From Candidatus Omnitrophota bacterium (GTDB lineage Bacteria; Ratteibacteria; UBA8468; B48-G9; JAFGKM01), in NCBI GenBank assembly GCA_023819375.1, contig JAMWDI010000005.1:124001-188000 (forward strand): DNA of 64,000 bases, in the 5' to 3' direction. Under the pieces are notes generated by a model. The model ran no database searches. It was given only the letters and a program-made list of their open reading frames with translations, and was not told the DNA's origin. The translations under genes and the position numbers were made by a program. Shown in pieces: positions 1-8,573 of this stretch; the first letter of the stretch is position 1; every line of letters starts with the position of its first letter.

Positions 1-741
1 AGCAATAAATTTATGTTTATTTTTTCTCCTATACTTGCAGTTACATCCTCAACAATTTGTGGTTCCATACTTTTTCTTGTTTTGAGAAAAAATTTGGGAT
101 TTGGTGGAGATTTAATTCTTTTTGTTTATTTATTGACAATACCTTCCCTTTCAATAATCTTAGGAGGTAGTTCTTCCGGAAATGTTCTTGCTTCTGTTGG
201 TATAAGTAGAGAATTAAAATTACTATTGTCCTACGAATTACCATTTATATGTGGAATTATTATTCCAGCTATTAAAGCAAATTCAACAACGTCTTTGATT
301 GAAATAGTCAAATTTCAGGAAATAAATGGTAGCAATATTCTTTCTTTATCTGGAGTAATAGGATTTATTGTAATCCTGATATCTTCAATAGGTAAACTCG
401 GAGTGGTCCCCTTTGATCTTGCAGAAGCGGAAACTGAAATTGCTGGAGGTGCTTTAATTGAATACTCAGGAATTTTATTAGGATTTTATAAATTAGCAAG
501 AGCAATTTTATTTTTTGTTATCCCATCCTTTATTGTAATTTTATATTTAGGCGGAACACCTTTAAATAATTTTTTGGGGATTTTAATTTTTATAATCAAG
601 TATTTTATTATTTTGATTTTGATAACTTTAATAAGAAATACAAATCCCAGATTAAGAATTGATCAGGCATTAAAATTTTTCTGGGGATGGCTAACTTTAA
701 TAGGTATAATGGGTATTTTATTTGTTTTAACAGGGATGTAA
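1..741 (+). CDS. mbhM: Membrane-anchor subunit of group 4 [NiFe] hydrogenase (NuoH/MbhM family), 5' end outside window
   Basis: Homologue of complex I NuoH and hydrogenase MbhM, the membrane subunit that links the electron-transfer arm to the ion-pumping arm. The reading frame is open to the window edge. The first ATG is at 13, but about 240 visible residues against roughly 300 for the family means the N-terminus is missing. The family hallmark is visible at roughly residues 127-150 (PFDLAEAETEIAGG followed by EYSG), the loop facing the quinone-like cavity in complex I. Several hydrophobic segments follow to the C-terminus. The next gene starts 1 bp after the stop, so this is the first visible gene of a long operon. 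The identity is firm as a family; the exact subunit name depends on the hydrogenase context. Confidence 0.9.
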   Translation, partial: SNKFMFIFSPILAVTSSTICGSILFLVLRKNLGFGGDLILFVYLLTIPSLSIILGGSSSGNVLASVGISRELKLLLSYELPFICGIIIPAIKANSTTSLIEIVKFQEINGSNILSLSGVIGFIVILISSIGKLGVVPFDLAEAETEIAGGALIEYSGILLGFYKLARAILFFVIPSFIVILYLGGTPLNNFLGILIFIIKYFIILILITLIRNTNPRLRIDQALKFFWGWLTLIGIMGILFVLTGM

Positions 742-742
742 A

Positions 743-1159
743 ATGAATTTGAAATTGAAATCTTTAAAGAAAAGTTTATGGGTATATCACGTAAGTGGAG
801 GTAGTTGCAATAATTGTGACATTGAGATACTTGATTTATTAACTCCAAGATTTGACGTTGAAAGGTTTGGTATTATTCTTGCTGCTTCGCCAAGACATGC
901 AGATGTTTTATTGTGCACAGGCATTGTAAATAAAAAATGTGTTGAAAGGATTAAAGAGATTTATGAACAAACACCAAAACCATGCGTTGTAGTTGCAGTA
1001 GGAGCCTGTGCCTGTTCAGGTGGAATTTTTAGGGATGGATATCAAATGGCAGGCCCTTTTGATAAAGTTATTCCAGTTCATATTTATATTCCAGGATGTC
1101 CACCAAAACCAGAAGCAATTATAAGTGGTATCGTCAAATTTTTGAAGGAGTTAAAATGA
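743..1159 (+). CDS. mbhJ: [NiFe] hydrogenase small subunit (NuoB/MbhJ family)
   Basis: Electron-transfer small subunit holding the proximal [4Fe-4S] cluster next to the nickel site. The cluster ligands C22, C25 (GSCNNCD), C89 (GACAC) and C119 (PGCPPKPE) are all present. At 138 aa it has the short single-cluster form typical of group 4 hydrogenases and complex I, not the long three-cluster form of uptake hydrogenases. It lies between the membrane anchor and the NuoC-like gene and overlaps the latter as ATGA. Confidence 0.93.
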   Translation: MNLKLKSLKKSLWVYHVSGGSCNNCDIEILDLLTPRFDVERFGIILAASPRHADVLLCTGIVNKKCVERIKEIYEQTPKPCVVVAVGACACSGGIFRDGYQMAGPFDKVIPVHIYIPGCPPKPEAIISGIVKFLKELK

Positions 1160-1596
1160 TAGATAAGTTAAAGGAAAAGTTAGGAGATAAAATAAAAGAA
1201 ATTAAAGTTCAAAATGAAAGAAGAATATATTTAACAATCGATAGAAAAGATTTAAAAAATATAGTAAATATCATTTTTAATGAAATGGGCGCAAGATATC
1301 AAATTGTAAGTGGAATTGAAAATTTCAACAATTTTGAACTTATATATCATTTTTCATTTGATAAAGAAAACGGAATTATTGTATCATTGAGAACTTTTCT
1401 TGATAAAGAAAAACCAGAAATAGAAAGTTTAGCAGATATAATCCCGGGTATTGTTTGGATTGAAAGAGAAATCTGGGAATTACTTGGAATAAATTTTGTT
1501 GGACATCCAAATCTAAAACATTTTTTATTAAGAGAGGACTGGCCAGAAAAATTCTATCCATTAAGAAAGGGAGAAAGAGAAAATGGCAGAAAATAA
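1156..1596 (+). CDS. mbhK: Hydrogenase 30-kDa-type subunit (NuoC/MbhK family)
   Basis: Homologue of the complex I 30-kDa subunit, a structural partner of the small and large hydrogenase subunits. The conserved stretch IPGIVWIEREIWELLGI, followed by HPNLKHFLL and EDWP, is the usual family signature. I chose ATG 1156, which overlaps the previous stop as ATGA behind a GGAG site. A longer reading frame from 1096 would lie inside the small-subunit gene and is unlikely. The protein is 146 aa, normal for the stand-alone form. Its 3' end overlaps the large-subunit gene by 14 bp. Confidence 0.9.
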   Translation: MIDKLKEKLGDKIKEIKVQNERRIYLTIDRKDLKNIVNIIFNEMGARYQIVSGIENFNNFELIYHFSFDKENGIIVSLRTFLDKEKPEIESLADIIPGIVWIEREIWELLGINFVGHPNLKHFLLREDWPEKFYPLRKGERENGRK

Positions 1597-2812
1597 AAAA
1601 GTTGTTGTTCCAATTGGTCCTTATCATCCATTGCTTGAGGAACCTGAATTTTTTGAACTTTACTGTGATGGAGAAGAAGTTGTTGATGTTGAATGGATTG
1701 CTGGATATAATCATAGGGGAATAGAAAAATTATCTGAGTCAAAACATTGGGACCAAGTAACTTTTCTTGTCGAAAGAATATGTGGCATCTGTTCCACTTC
1801 ACATCCAATTGCCTATTGTAATGCAGTAGAGGATTTACTTGGAATAGAAATACCTGAAAGAGCAAAATATATTAGAAGTATAATTGGAGAACTTGAAAGA
1901 TTACACAGCCACTTACTCTGGGTTGGTCTTGCAGGTCATTTCCTTGGTTATAATACTGTATTTATGTGGGCCTGGAAATATAGAGAGGGTATACTTGATA
2001 TGTTTGAAATGATAACAGGAAATAGGAACCATTATGCTATGTTAATGATAGGAGGAGTTAGAAGAGATATAGAAGATGAAGATATACCTATTTTACAAAA
2101 TACTTTATCTGAAGTAAAAGGAAAAATTCAAATGTTAACAGAAGCAATTTTAGATGATCCTGTTCTTTCTGCAAGACTAAAAGGAATAGGTACTTTAACA
2201 AAAGAGGATATCAAAAATTATGGAGCAGTTGGACCTGTTGCAAGAGCAAGTGGAGTTGATATAGATGTAAGAAAAGATGATCCTTATGCTGCTTATAATC
2301 TTGTTGATTGGAAAGTAATAACGGCAAATAATGGTGATGTATTTGATAAAGCAGTTGTTAGATTACTTGAATGTTTTGAAAGTATTAAAATAATAGAACA
2401 GTGTTTATCTGCAATAAAAGGGAAAAAGGGAGAGATAAGAAAAGAAGTAAGAGAAATACCTGAAGGGGAAGGAATAGGACGTCACGAAGCACCAAGAGGA
2501 GAAGTTTTTCATTATGTAAGAAGTGATGGAAATACTTCAAGTCCAGTAAGGCATAAAATAAGAGCACCAAGTTATGTGAATATTCCTACATTTAAAGCAA
2601 GTTGTATAGGTGAAACAATCTCAGATGTTTGTATAATACTTGCAGGAGTTGATCCCTGTTATTGTTGCACAGAAAGGATTTCTGTTTATGATAAAGAAAA
2701 AAAGAAAAAAATATATACTTTTGAAGAATTAGTTAAAAAATCAATTGAAAAAACAGAGAAAATAAAAAAAGAAATTGGTAAAGAGGGGAAATTATGGAAA
2801 AAACTATTTTAA
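1583..2812 (+). CDS. mbhL: [NiFe] hydrogenase large (catalytic) subunit, group 4 (NuoD/MbhL family)
   Basis: Catalytic subunit that carries the NiFe centre. Both nickel-binding motifs are intact: C67 and C70 in RICGICSTSH, and C359 and C362 in DPCYCCTER. True complex I NuoD has lost these cysteines, so this is a hydrogenase and not an NADH or F420 dehydrogenase core. The protein continues 44 residues beyond TER. I cannot tell from sequence whether a maturation protease trims it. The 3' end overlaps the next gene by 19 bp, implying coupled translation. It is expected on the cytoplasmic face, receiving electrons from the ferredoxin-like subunit at 8570. Confidence 0.94.
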   Translation: MAENKKVVVPIGPYHPLLEEPEFFELYCDGEEVVDVEWIAGYNHRGIEKLSESKHWDQVTFLVERICGICSTSHPIAYCNAVEDLLGIEIPERAKYIRSIIGELERLHSHLLWVGLAGHFLGYNTVFMWAWKYREGILDMFEMITGNRNHYAMLMIGGVRRDIEDEDIPILQNTLSEVKGKIQMLTEAILDDPVLSARLKGIGTLTKEDIKNYGAVGPVARASGVDIDVRKDDPYAAYNLVDWKVITANNGDVFDKAVVRLLECFESIKIIEQCLSAIKGKKGEIRKEVREIPEGEGIGRHEAPRGEVFHYVRSDGNTSSPVRHKIRAPSYVNIPTFKASCIGETISDVCIILAGVDPCYCCTERISVYDKEKKKKIYTFEELVKKSIEKTEKIKKEIGKEGKLWKKLF

Positions 2813-4590
2813 TAGTTTTGCTATCTGGGTTTATCGCAGGTTTTATATGCAGAATTATACCTTCAAGAACAAAATTCATTAAAGAAATAATTTCTCTTTT
2901 AACTTCAATCTTCTTCTTTTATTTTTCTTTCTTTCTTTCTTTTGTTTCAACAGATTATATTAGTGAATTTTTACTTATTGACAGGTTCTCCATTTTTATT
3001 TCATTATTTATTTCTCTTTTTACACTTTTAACAATTATTTATGGATTTTCCTATTTTGACAATTTTGAAAATTCAAATAGATATTATTCTTATGTTTTAT
3101 GGACTCTTGCATCCTCAACTGGAGCTATTTTTTCAAATAATTTGATCCTTTTTTCAGTTATGTGGGGATATCTTGCAATTACCTTATATCTTTTGTTAAA
3201 TATCTCTGGAGAAGAGAATGAATATCCTGCCAAAAAAACAATGATTATAGTTGGTGGTAGCGATTCTTTTTTAATTTTAGGAATATGTGGCTTAATATTC
3301 TTAACAGGCAAATATACAATAACTGAAACAAAAATATTCATTAAAAGCGGTTTTGAAATTGCAATATTTTTCTCATTAATCTCTGCTTCTTTTGCAAAAG
3401 CAGGAAGTATGCCTTTACATACGTGGATTCCTGAAATTTCAGAGAAGACACCCTCAATTATAATGGCATATTTACCTGCTTCTCTTGATAAACTTCTTGG
3501 TATCTATTTATTTGCAAGAATTTTACTAAATATTTTTGAATATCAGGTTGATTTTCATTCAGAACTCTGGTTTATTTTAAGATTAATTGGTTCCCTTACA
3601 ATTGTTTGTGGTGTTTTAATGGCTATTGTTCAACATAATATGAAAAAACTTTTATCTTACCATGCAGTAAGTCAAGTTGGATATATGGTTTTAGGTATTT
3701 CCTCTGCAAATCCAGCAGGAATTATTGGTGGACTTTTTCATATGTTAAATAATGCAATTTACAAATCACTCTTATTTTTCGGAGCAGGTAATGTTGAAAA
3801 AATTACAAAAGAAGTTGAACTCGAAAAACTTGGTGGATTGAGTAAATTTATGCCTATTACCTTTTTAACTTTTTTAATTGGTTCACTTTCAATCAGTGGT
3901 GTCCCTCCATTTAATGGTTTTTTCTCAAAATATTTAATTTATCAAGGTCTTTTTGAAGGTGCAAAAAGTGGTGATTTTTCCTGGATTATATGGATTATAT
4001 GTGCTATGATTGGAAGTGCTTTAACTCTTGCAAGTTTCTTGAAAATTGTCCATTCCGTTTTTTTAGGCCATATAAAAGAATTCAAAAATGAAATAAAAGA
4101 AGTTCCTGTTTCAATGAGATTTACAGTTACTATTCTTTCTTTATTATGCATTATTTTTGGTTTTGGTTTTATTTTACCTGTGAGAATATTTGAAATGAGT
4201 ACTGGTTTTTATTTTGAAAGGGCATTTGAATACTTAATCCCATCTCTCACTTTAATTTTTGTATCTTTAATTTTTGGATTTATTATTTACGCCATATTTA
4301 TTTCAGTAAAGGAAAGAAAAGTCAGTACTTTTATTGGAGGAGAGAAAAAATTTGAAGAAATGGAAATGAGTGGAACAGAATTTTATAAAACAATTGAAAA
4401 AGAAGCATTTTTTTCAAAAATGTATTCAGGAGCAAGAAAAAAAATATTTGATTTATATGAGAATTTTAAAAGAATTATATTTTATATTGGGGAAGGGATA
4501 AGAGCAACGCATACAGGGGTTTTACCAACATACTTGACATGGATACTTGCAGGATGTATTTTACTTTTTGTAATATTTATGAAGTTTTAA
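2794..4590 (+). CDS. Large antiporter-like membrane subunit (NuoL / MrpA N-terminal type)
   Basis: A 598-aa polytopic protein of the proton-conducting NuoL/M/N and MrpA/D family. The conserved core includes KAGSMPLHTWIPE and a LSYHAVSQVGYM helix followed by GGLFHMLNNAIYKSLLFF, the lysine- and histidine-bearing ion-channel segments. Length and position just before the DUF4040/MbhE-type gene suggest it corresponds to the first ~600 residues of MrpA, with the MrpA C-terminal domains encoded separately downstream. The C-terminal segment with IRATHTGVLPTYLTW resembles HycC/HyfB-type subunits, so a formate-hydrogenlyase-like origin is an alternative. Confidence 0.88.
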   Translation: MEKTILIVLLSGFIAGFICRIIPSRTKFIKEIISLLTSIFFFYFSFFLSFVSTDYISEFLLIDRFSIFISLFISLFTLLTIIYGFSYFDNFENSNRYYSYVLWTLASSTGAIFSNNLILFSVMWGYLAITLYLLLNISGEENEYPAKKTMIIVGGSDSFLILGICGLIFLTGKYTITETKIFIKSGFEIAIFFSLISASFAKAGSMPLHTWIPEISEKTPSIIMAYLPASLDKLLGIYLFARILLNIFEYQVDFHSELWFILRLIGSLTIVCGVLMAIVQHNMKKLLSYHAVSQVGYMVLGISSANPAGIIGGLFHMLNNAIYKSLLFFGAGNVEKITKEVELEKLGGLSKFMPITFLTFLIGSLSISGVPPFNGFFSKYLIYQGLFEGAKSGDFSWIIWIICAMIGSALTLASFLKIVHSVFLGHIKEFKNEIKEVPVSMRFTVTILSLLCIIFGFGFILPVRIFEMSTGFYFERAFEYLIPSLTLIFVSLIFGFIIYAIFISVKERKVSTFIGGEKKFEEMEMSGTEFYKTIEKEAFFSKMYSGARKKIFDLYENFKRIIFYIGEGIRATHTGVLPTYLTWILAGCILLFVIFMKF

Positions 4591-4601
4591 GGTGAAAAAG
4601 T

Positions 4602-5150
4602 ATGATTGAAATTGTTATTGGTGTTTTATTAGTTTTTATGATAATTGGAAGTATAATCTGCCTTGAAACAAGAGATTTACTTTCTGCAATAATAGCAATT
4701 GTTCCTGTAGGTTACTTTTGTGGAATAATATATCTTTTACTCGGGGCTCCTGACATTGCGATAACTCAGATGGTTGTTGAAGTTTTATCTTTAATAATAC
4801 TTATAAGAGCAACTATAAGAAGAGATTTAACAACTATAGAGGAAGAAAGGGATTTTTTTGGACTTGTTAGTACTTTTGCTTTAATTTTTGTGTTTTTTAT
4901 TTTTGGTATGGAAGCAATGAGACATTTACCACCTTTTGGAACTCCTTCTTTTACTTTAAATCCTTCTGCTCCTTCAAATAGATATTTAATGATGGGGCTT
5001 AAAGAAACAGGAGCAGGAAATATCGTAAGTTCAGTTATACTTGATTATAGAGGTTATGACACACTTGGAGAAGCAACAATTTTATTTACATCTATACTTG
5101 GAGCATTAGCACTTTTAAGAGTTTATGCAAGAAAAAGAGGTAAAAAATGA
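4602..5150 (+). CDS. MrpA C-terminal-type subunit (fused MbhD + MbhE, DUF4040)
   Basis: A membrane protein of 182 aa. Residues 1-75 match the DUF4040/MbhD part (LLSAIIAIVPVGYFCGIIYL, then GAPDIAITQMVVE). Residues ~85-178 match MbhE, ending in the conserved IVSSVILDYRGYDTLGEATILF stretch. In Pyrococcus Mbh these are two proteins; in Mrp antiporters they form the end of MrpA. Here they are one gene separate from the NuoL-like part. The start is preceded by AAGGTG, and the stop overlaps the MrpB homologue by 4 bp. Confidence 0.87.
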   Translation: MIEIVIGVLLVFMIIGSIICLETRDLLSAIIAIVPVGYFCGIIYLLLGAPDIAITQMVVEVLSLIILIRATIRRDLTTIEEERDFFGLVSTFALIFVFFIFGMEAMRHLPPFGTPSFTLNPSAPSNRYLMMGLKETGAGNIVSSVILDYRGYDTLGEATILFTSILGALALLRVYARKRGKK

Positions 5151-5647
5151 AAAATAATGAAGAAAAAGGAATGAGTTTAATTGTGAAAACAGTAACAAGA
5201 TGGCTTAAAGGATTTATATTTTTATTTGGAGCGTATATAGTTGTTTTCGGCCATTTAAGCCCAGGAGGTGGTTTTCCTGGAGGAGTTGTTTTTGCTGCTA
5301 CATTTATTCTTTTAACACTTGCTTTTGGTAGAGAATATGCCTTAAGAAAAATTGGTAAAATACTTGCTTCCGAACTTGACAGTTTAGGAGCAATTTTGTT
5401 TTTAATTCTTGCTTCACTTGGTATTTATTTTACAGGCATTTTCTTTTCAAATTTTATAGAAAAATTTCACCCAAGTGGGAATTTTAAACTTTTTAGTGCT
5501 GGAATTATTCCTTTATGTAACATAAGCATAGGAATGAAAGTTGGTGCTTCCTTATTTATGATATTTATAATCCTTTCTGTTGTTCGTGTAATTTTTGAGG
5601 ATGGTAAAGGAAAACTTATAACAACAGAAAAAAAGGATAAGAAATGA
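5147..5647 (+). CDS. mnhB: Mrp antiporter subunit B (MnhB/MbhF family)
   Basis: A membrane protein of 166 aa. The diagnostic MnhB block is visible at residues ~30-55 (GAYIVVFGHLSPGGGFPGG), as is the late IGMKVGASLF helix. It is a structural subunit of the sodium/proton translocating module. It overlaps its neighbours by 4 bp on both sides, so it is surely co-translated within the operon. The N-terminus has two nearby ATGs; the first, used here, gives ATGA coupling. Confidence 0.9.
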   Translation: MKNNEEKGMSLIVKTVTRWLKGFIFLFGAYIVVFGHLSPGGGFPGGVVFAATFILLTLAFGREYALRKIGKILASELDSLGAILFLILASLGIYFTGIFFSNFIEKFHPSGNFKLFSAGIIPLCNISIGMKVGASLFMIFIILSVVRVIFEDGKGKLITTEKKDKK

Positions 5648-5991
5648 TTTATTATTTATGTTTTATACTCTTTTTAATTGGACTTTATGGAGTGTGTTGT
5701 AAGAAAAATGTTGTAAAAATTATTCTTGGTCTTTGGATTATGGAATATTCTGTAAATCTTTTCTTGATTTTACTTGGTTATAGAAAAAATGGAATACCAC
5801 CAATAATGAGTAAAGAAATGGATGTAATTGAATTTTATAAAAAAGCAGTTGATCCGCTACCACAGGCAATGGTTTTAACAAGTATAGTAATTGGACTTGG
5901 GGTTCTTGCATTAATGGTAACGGTTGCTATTAGATTATATCAGAGATATGGAACTTTTGATATAACTGAAATGAAAAAATTGAAAGGATAA
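5644..5991 (+). CDS. mnhC: Mrp antiporter subunit C (MnhC/NuoK/MbhG family)
   Basis: A small NuoK-like three-helix protein of 115 aa. The typical end (DPLPQAMVLTSIVIGLGVLAL) carries the conserved PQALxLTxIVI-like block, and the helix-1/2 region GLYGVCCKKNVVKIILGLWIME matches MnhC. It sits in the Mrp order between B and D. The double cysteine at about residue 19-20 is unusual but in a non-catalytic loop. Confidence 0.88.
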   Translation: MIYYLCFILFLIGLYGVCCKKNVVKIILGLWIMEYSVNLFLILLGYRKNGIPPIMSKEMDVIEFYKKAVDPLPQAMVLTSIVIGLGVLALMVTVAIRLYQRYGTFDITEMKKLKG

Positions 5992-5995
5992 AAAT

Positions 5996-7483
5996 ATGGT
6001 AAATTTACCTTTATTTATAATTCTTCCTTTTGGAGTTGCTTTCTTTATTCCTATGGTTTCAAGAAAATTTAAATGGGTCCCAGATGTTCTTGGTAATATA
6101 ACAACTTTTATTCTTCTTCTTTTATCATTAATGACATTAAATCAAGAACATGTTTACCATATAGGTGGATGGAGAGCGCCATTTGGTATTGTTTTGGTTC
6201 TTGATGGACTTTCCTGTTTACTCCTTGTGATAATAAATCTCATAAGTTTTATGTCTTCTTTATTTTCAATTGAATATTTGGAAAAAAGATATACTTCAAA
6301 ATTAAGATATTATTCCCTTTTCCTTCTTATGGTTGGTGGAATGAATGGTACTGTCCTTTCAGGAGACTTATTTAACTTATTTGTTTTTATGGAAATTGCT
6401 TCTATTGCCTCTTATGCTCTCGTTGGTTTTGGTTGTGAAGCAAGGGAACTTGAAGCAAGTTTTAAATATCTTGTAATGGGAAATGTTGGAAGTTTATTTG
6501 TTTTATATGCAGTTGCTTTACTCTATGGGAAAACAGGTACTTTAAATATGGCAGATGTTGCAAGAATCTTAAAAGATATTCCTTATGACAATTTAATTGC
6601 CTTTTCATTTGTTCTTATAATAAGTGGGTTTATGATAAAATCAGCCCTCGTCCCTTTCCATGCTTGGCTTCCCGATGCTCATCCTTCTGCTCCTGCCCCA
6701 ATAAGTGCTATGCTCTCTGGTGTTGTAATAAAAGCTCTTGGTGTTTATGTAGTTATACGCCTTATTTTTAATCTTTTTGGTTTTAATCACATTATTAGCA
6801 ATATTCTTGTTTACATGGGAATTACTTCAATGATTATTGGAGTTTGTCTTGCTATTTTACAATGGGATTTAAAAAGACTTTTAGCATACCATTCAATAAG
6901 CCAGATGGGATATGTTTTCTGTGGGATCGGTCTTGGAACTACACTTGGTATTTTAGGTGGCATTTTTCATCTATTTAATCATTCCTTATTTAAATCTTTA
7001 CTTTTCCTTGACTCTGGAAGTATTGAATATGAAACAGAAACAAGGGATTTAAATAAAATGGGGCTTCTTTACAAAAAAATGCCTATTACCTCTTTTTCTA
7101 CACTTGTTGCATCTATGTCAATTTCTGGTATTCCACCTTTTAATGGATTTTGGAGTAAGTTTATAATAATACTTGCCTCAATTAAAGCTGGTAGACCAAT
7201 TGTCGCTTTGTGGGCTGTCATTGGAAGTATTTTAACCTTATCTTCTTTCACAAAAGTTTGTAGATACTCAATTTATGGAAAAGGAGAAAAATTTGATAAA
7301 GAGAAATGGGAAAAATTAAAGGAAGTGCCTGATTTTATGAGCATCCCTCTAATCATTTTATCCATTTTATGTATTTTCACTGGCCTTCTTTTGATAGGTT
7401 TAGAAAATGGAATTTTTGGTCCTGTTATTGATGTTTTAAAGGGGGGTGTATTAGAATATATAAATAAAGTTTTAGGGGATTAA
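5996..7483 (+). CDS. mnhD: Mrp antiporter subunit D (MnhD/MbhH family)
   Basis: A 495-aa polytopic antiporter-like subunit, the second large one in the operon. Conserved blocks are GDLFNLFVFMEIASIASYAL, KSALVPFHAWLPDAHPSAP, LLAYHSISQMGYV and IFHLFNHSLFKSLLFL. These contain the glutamate and lysine residues used for ion transfer in the family. Together with the NuoL-like subunit it gives the complex two candidate pumping channels. It starts 4 bp after the MnhC stop with a GGAT-type site. Confidence 0.92.
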   Translation: MVNLPLFIILPFGVAFFIPMVSRKFKWVPDVLGNITTFILLLLSLMTLNQEHVYHIGGWRAPFGIVLVLDGLSCLLLVIINLISFMSSLFSIEYLEKRYTSKLRYYSLFLLMVGGMNGTVLSGDLFNLFVFMEIASIASYALVGFGCEARELEASFKYLVMGNVGSLFVLYAVALLYGKTGTLNMADVARILKDIPYDNLIAFSFVLIISGFMIKSALVPFHAWLPDAHPSAPAPISAMLSGVVIKALGVYVVIRLIFNLFGFNHIISNILVYMGITSMIIGVCLAILQWDLKRLLAYHSISQMGYVFCGIGLGTTLGILGGIFHLFNHSLFKSLLFLDSGSIEYETETRDLNKMGLLYKKMPITSFSTLVASMSISGIPPFNGFWSKFIIILASIKAGRPIVALWAVIGSILTLSSFTKVCRYSIYGKGEKFDKEKWEKLKEVPDFMSIPLIILSILCIFTGLLLIGLENGIFGPVIDVLKGGVLEYINKVLGD

Positions 7484-7484
7484 A

Positions 7485-7985
7485 ATGAAAAAGGGTATTT
7501 TAATTATTTTACTTTATATTGCTTGGATTTTTTTAACCTGGCCATTTGGAAAAGAAATTGACTGGCAAATTTTGATTGCTGGGCTTTTTATTTCAATTTT
7601 ATCGGGTTTTATATTTGGAGAAGGTTTTACAGAAAGTCCACATAAATTTTTTGGAATAAAAAGATACTTCTGGGCAATTGCTTATATTCCTGTTTTAATC
7701 TTCTGGTGCATAGTTGCAAACCTTGATGTTGCATATAGAGTTTTACACCCAAATTTACCCATAAGACCTGGGATTGTAAAAGTTAAAACAAAATTGAAAA
7801 GTAAAAGTGGATTGACTGCTCTTGCCAATTCAATAACATTAACACCAGGAACTATGAGTGTTGAAGTTGATCCCGAAGGATATATATATGTTCACTGGAT
7901 TTATGTTAAAACAGATGATATAGAAAAAGCAACAGAAATAATTGTTAAAAGATTTGAAAAAATACTTGAAAGGATATTTGAATGA
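7485..7985 (+). CDS. mnhE: Mrp antiporter subunit E (MnhE/MbhA family)
   Basis: A protein of 166 aa with two N-terminal membrane helices and a cytoplasmic C-terminal domain. The family block TALANSITLTPGTMSVEVD and the following VHWIYV are clear. It is needed for assembly and activity of Mrp complexes. It begins 1 bp after the MnhD stop and overlaps MnhF by 4 bp. Confidence 0.9.
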   Translation: MKKGILIILLYIAWIFLTWPFGKEIDWQILIAGLFISILSGFIFGEGFTESPHKFFGIKRYFWAIAYIPVLIFWCIVANLDVAYRVLHPNLPIRPGIVKVKTKLKSKSGLTALANSITLTPGTMSVEVDPEGYIYVHWIYVKTDDIEKATEIIVKRFEKILERIFE

Positions 7986-8239
7986 TTACATTATTATTTG
8001 TTTTTCTTTTAGTATGTAGTTTTATGTGTCTTTATAGAATTTCAAGAGGGCCTACTCCTGCTGATAGAGTTGTTGGAATTGATATATTAGGAATTATTGT
8101 TGTAAATTTTTGTGCAATAGTAACTTTCTGGAGAAATGTAGACTTTTATATGAATATCGCTCTTTCCTGGGCATTATTAAGTTTCATAGGAACACTTGCA
8201 GTAAGTAAATTTCTTGAAGGAAAAGGATTTGATGAGTAA
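7982..8239 (+). CDS. mnhF: Mrp antiporter subunit F (MnhF/MbhB family)
   Basis: An 85-aa three-helix membrane protein. The block RISRGPTPADRVVGIDILG is the standard MnhF signature. It couples by ATGA overlap to MnhE and is followed within 10 bp by MnhG. Confidence 0.9.
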   Translation: MITLLFVFLLVCSFMCLYRISRGPTPADRVVGIDILGIIVVNFCAIVTFWRNVDFYMNIALSWALLSFIGTLAVSKFLEGKGFDE

Positions 8240-8249
8240 GGAGTAAAAA

Positions 8250-8573
8250 ATGAGAGAAACATTGAGTTTGATTTTTATGTTTATAGGAGGACTTTTCAAT
8301 CTTTTTGGTTGTATTGGACTCGTTAGGCTTCCTGATGTATATAATAGATTACAGGCATCAACAAAATGTGTAACTCTTGGAACCTGTTTAACCCTATTTG
8401 GTATAATAATATCAGGTCCAATTAATGCTTCTTTAAAAAGTTTACTCTGTATTATTTTTATCCTTATTACTGCACCTACTGCTGCTCATGCTCTATCACG
8501 AGCCAGCATAAAATCTGGTGTAAAACTGTGGGAAAAAAGTGTTATTAATAAATTGGAGGAAGACAAAAAATGA
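8250..8573 (+). CDS. mnhG: Mrp antiporter subunit G (MnhG/MbhC family)
   Basis: A 107-aa membrane protein with the MnhG landmarks GCIGLVRLPDVYNRLQASTKCVTLG and a helix ending in TAPTAAHALSRAS. It closes a complete A-G Mrp set. It overlaps the ferredoxin-like gene by 4 bp, so the antiporter and redox modules are translated as one unit. Confidence 0.9.
   Translation: MRETLSLIFMFIGGLFNLFGCIGLVRLPDVYNRLQASTKCVTLGTCLTLFGIIISGPINASLKSLLCIIFILITAPTAAHALSRASIKSGVKLWEKSVINKLEEDKK

Noticed and set aside
1096-1155. Longer N-terminus for the NuoC-like subunit
   Set aside because: The extra 20 residues are the small-subunit gene in another frame; ATG 1156 with an upstream GGAG and ATGA overlap is the better start.
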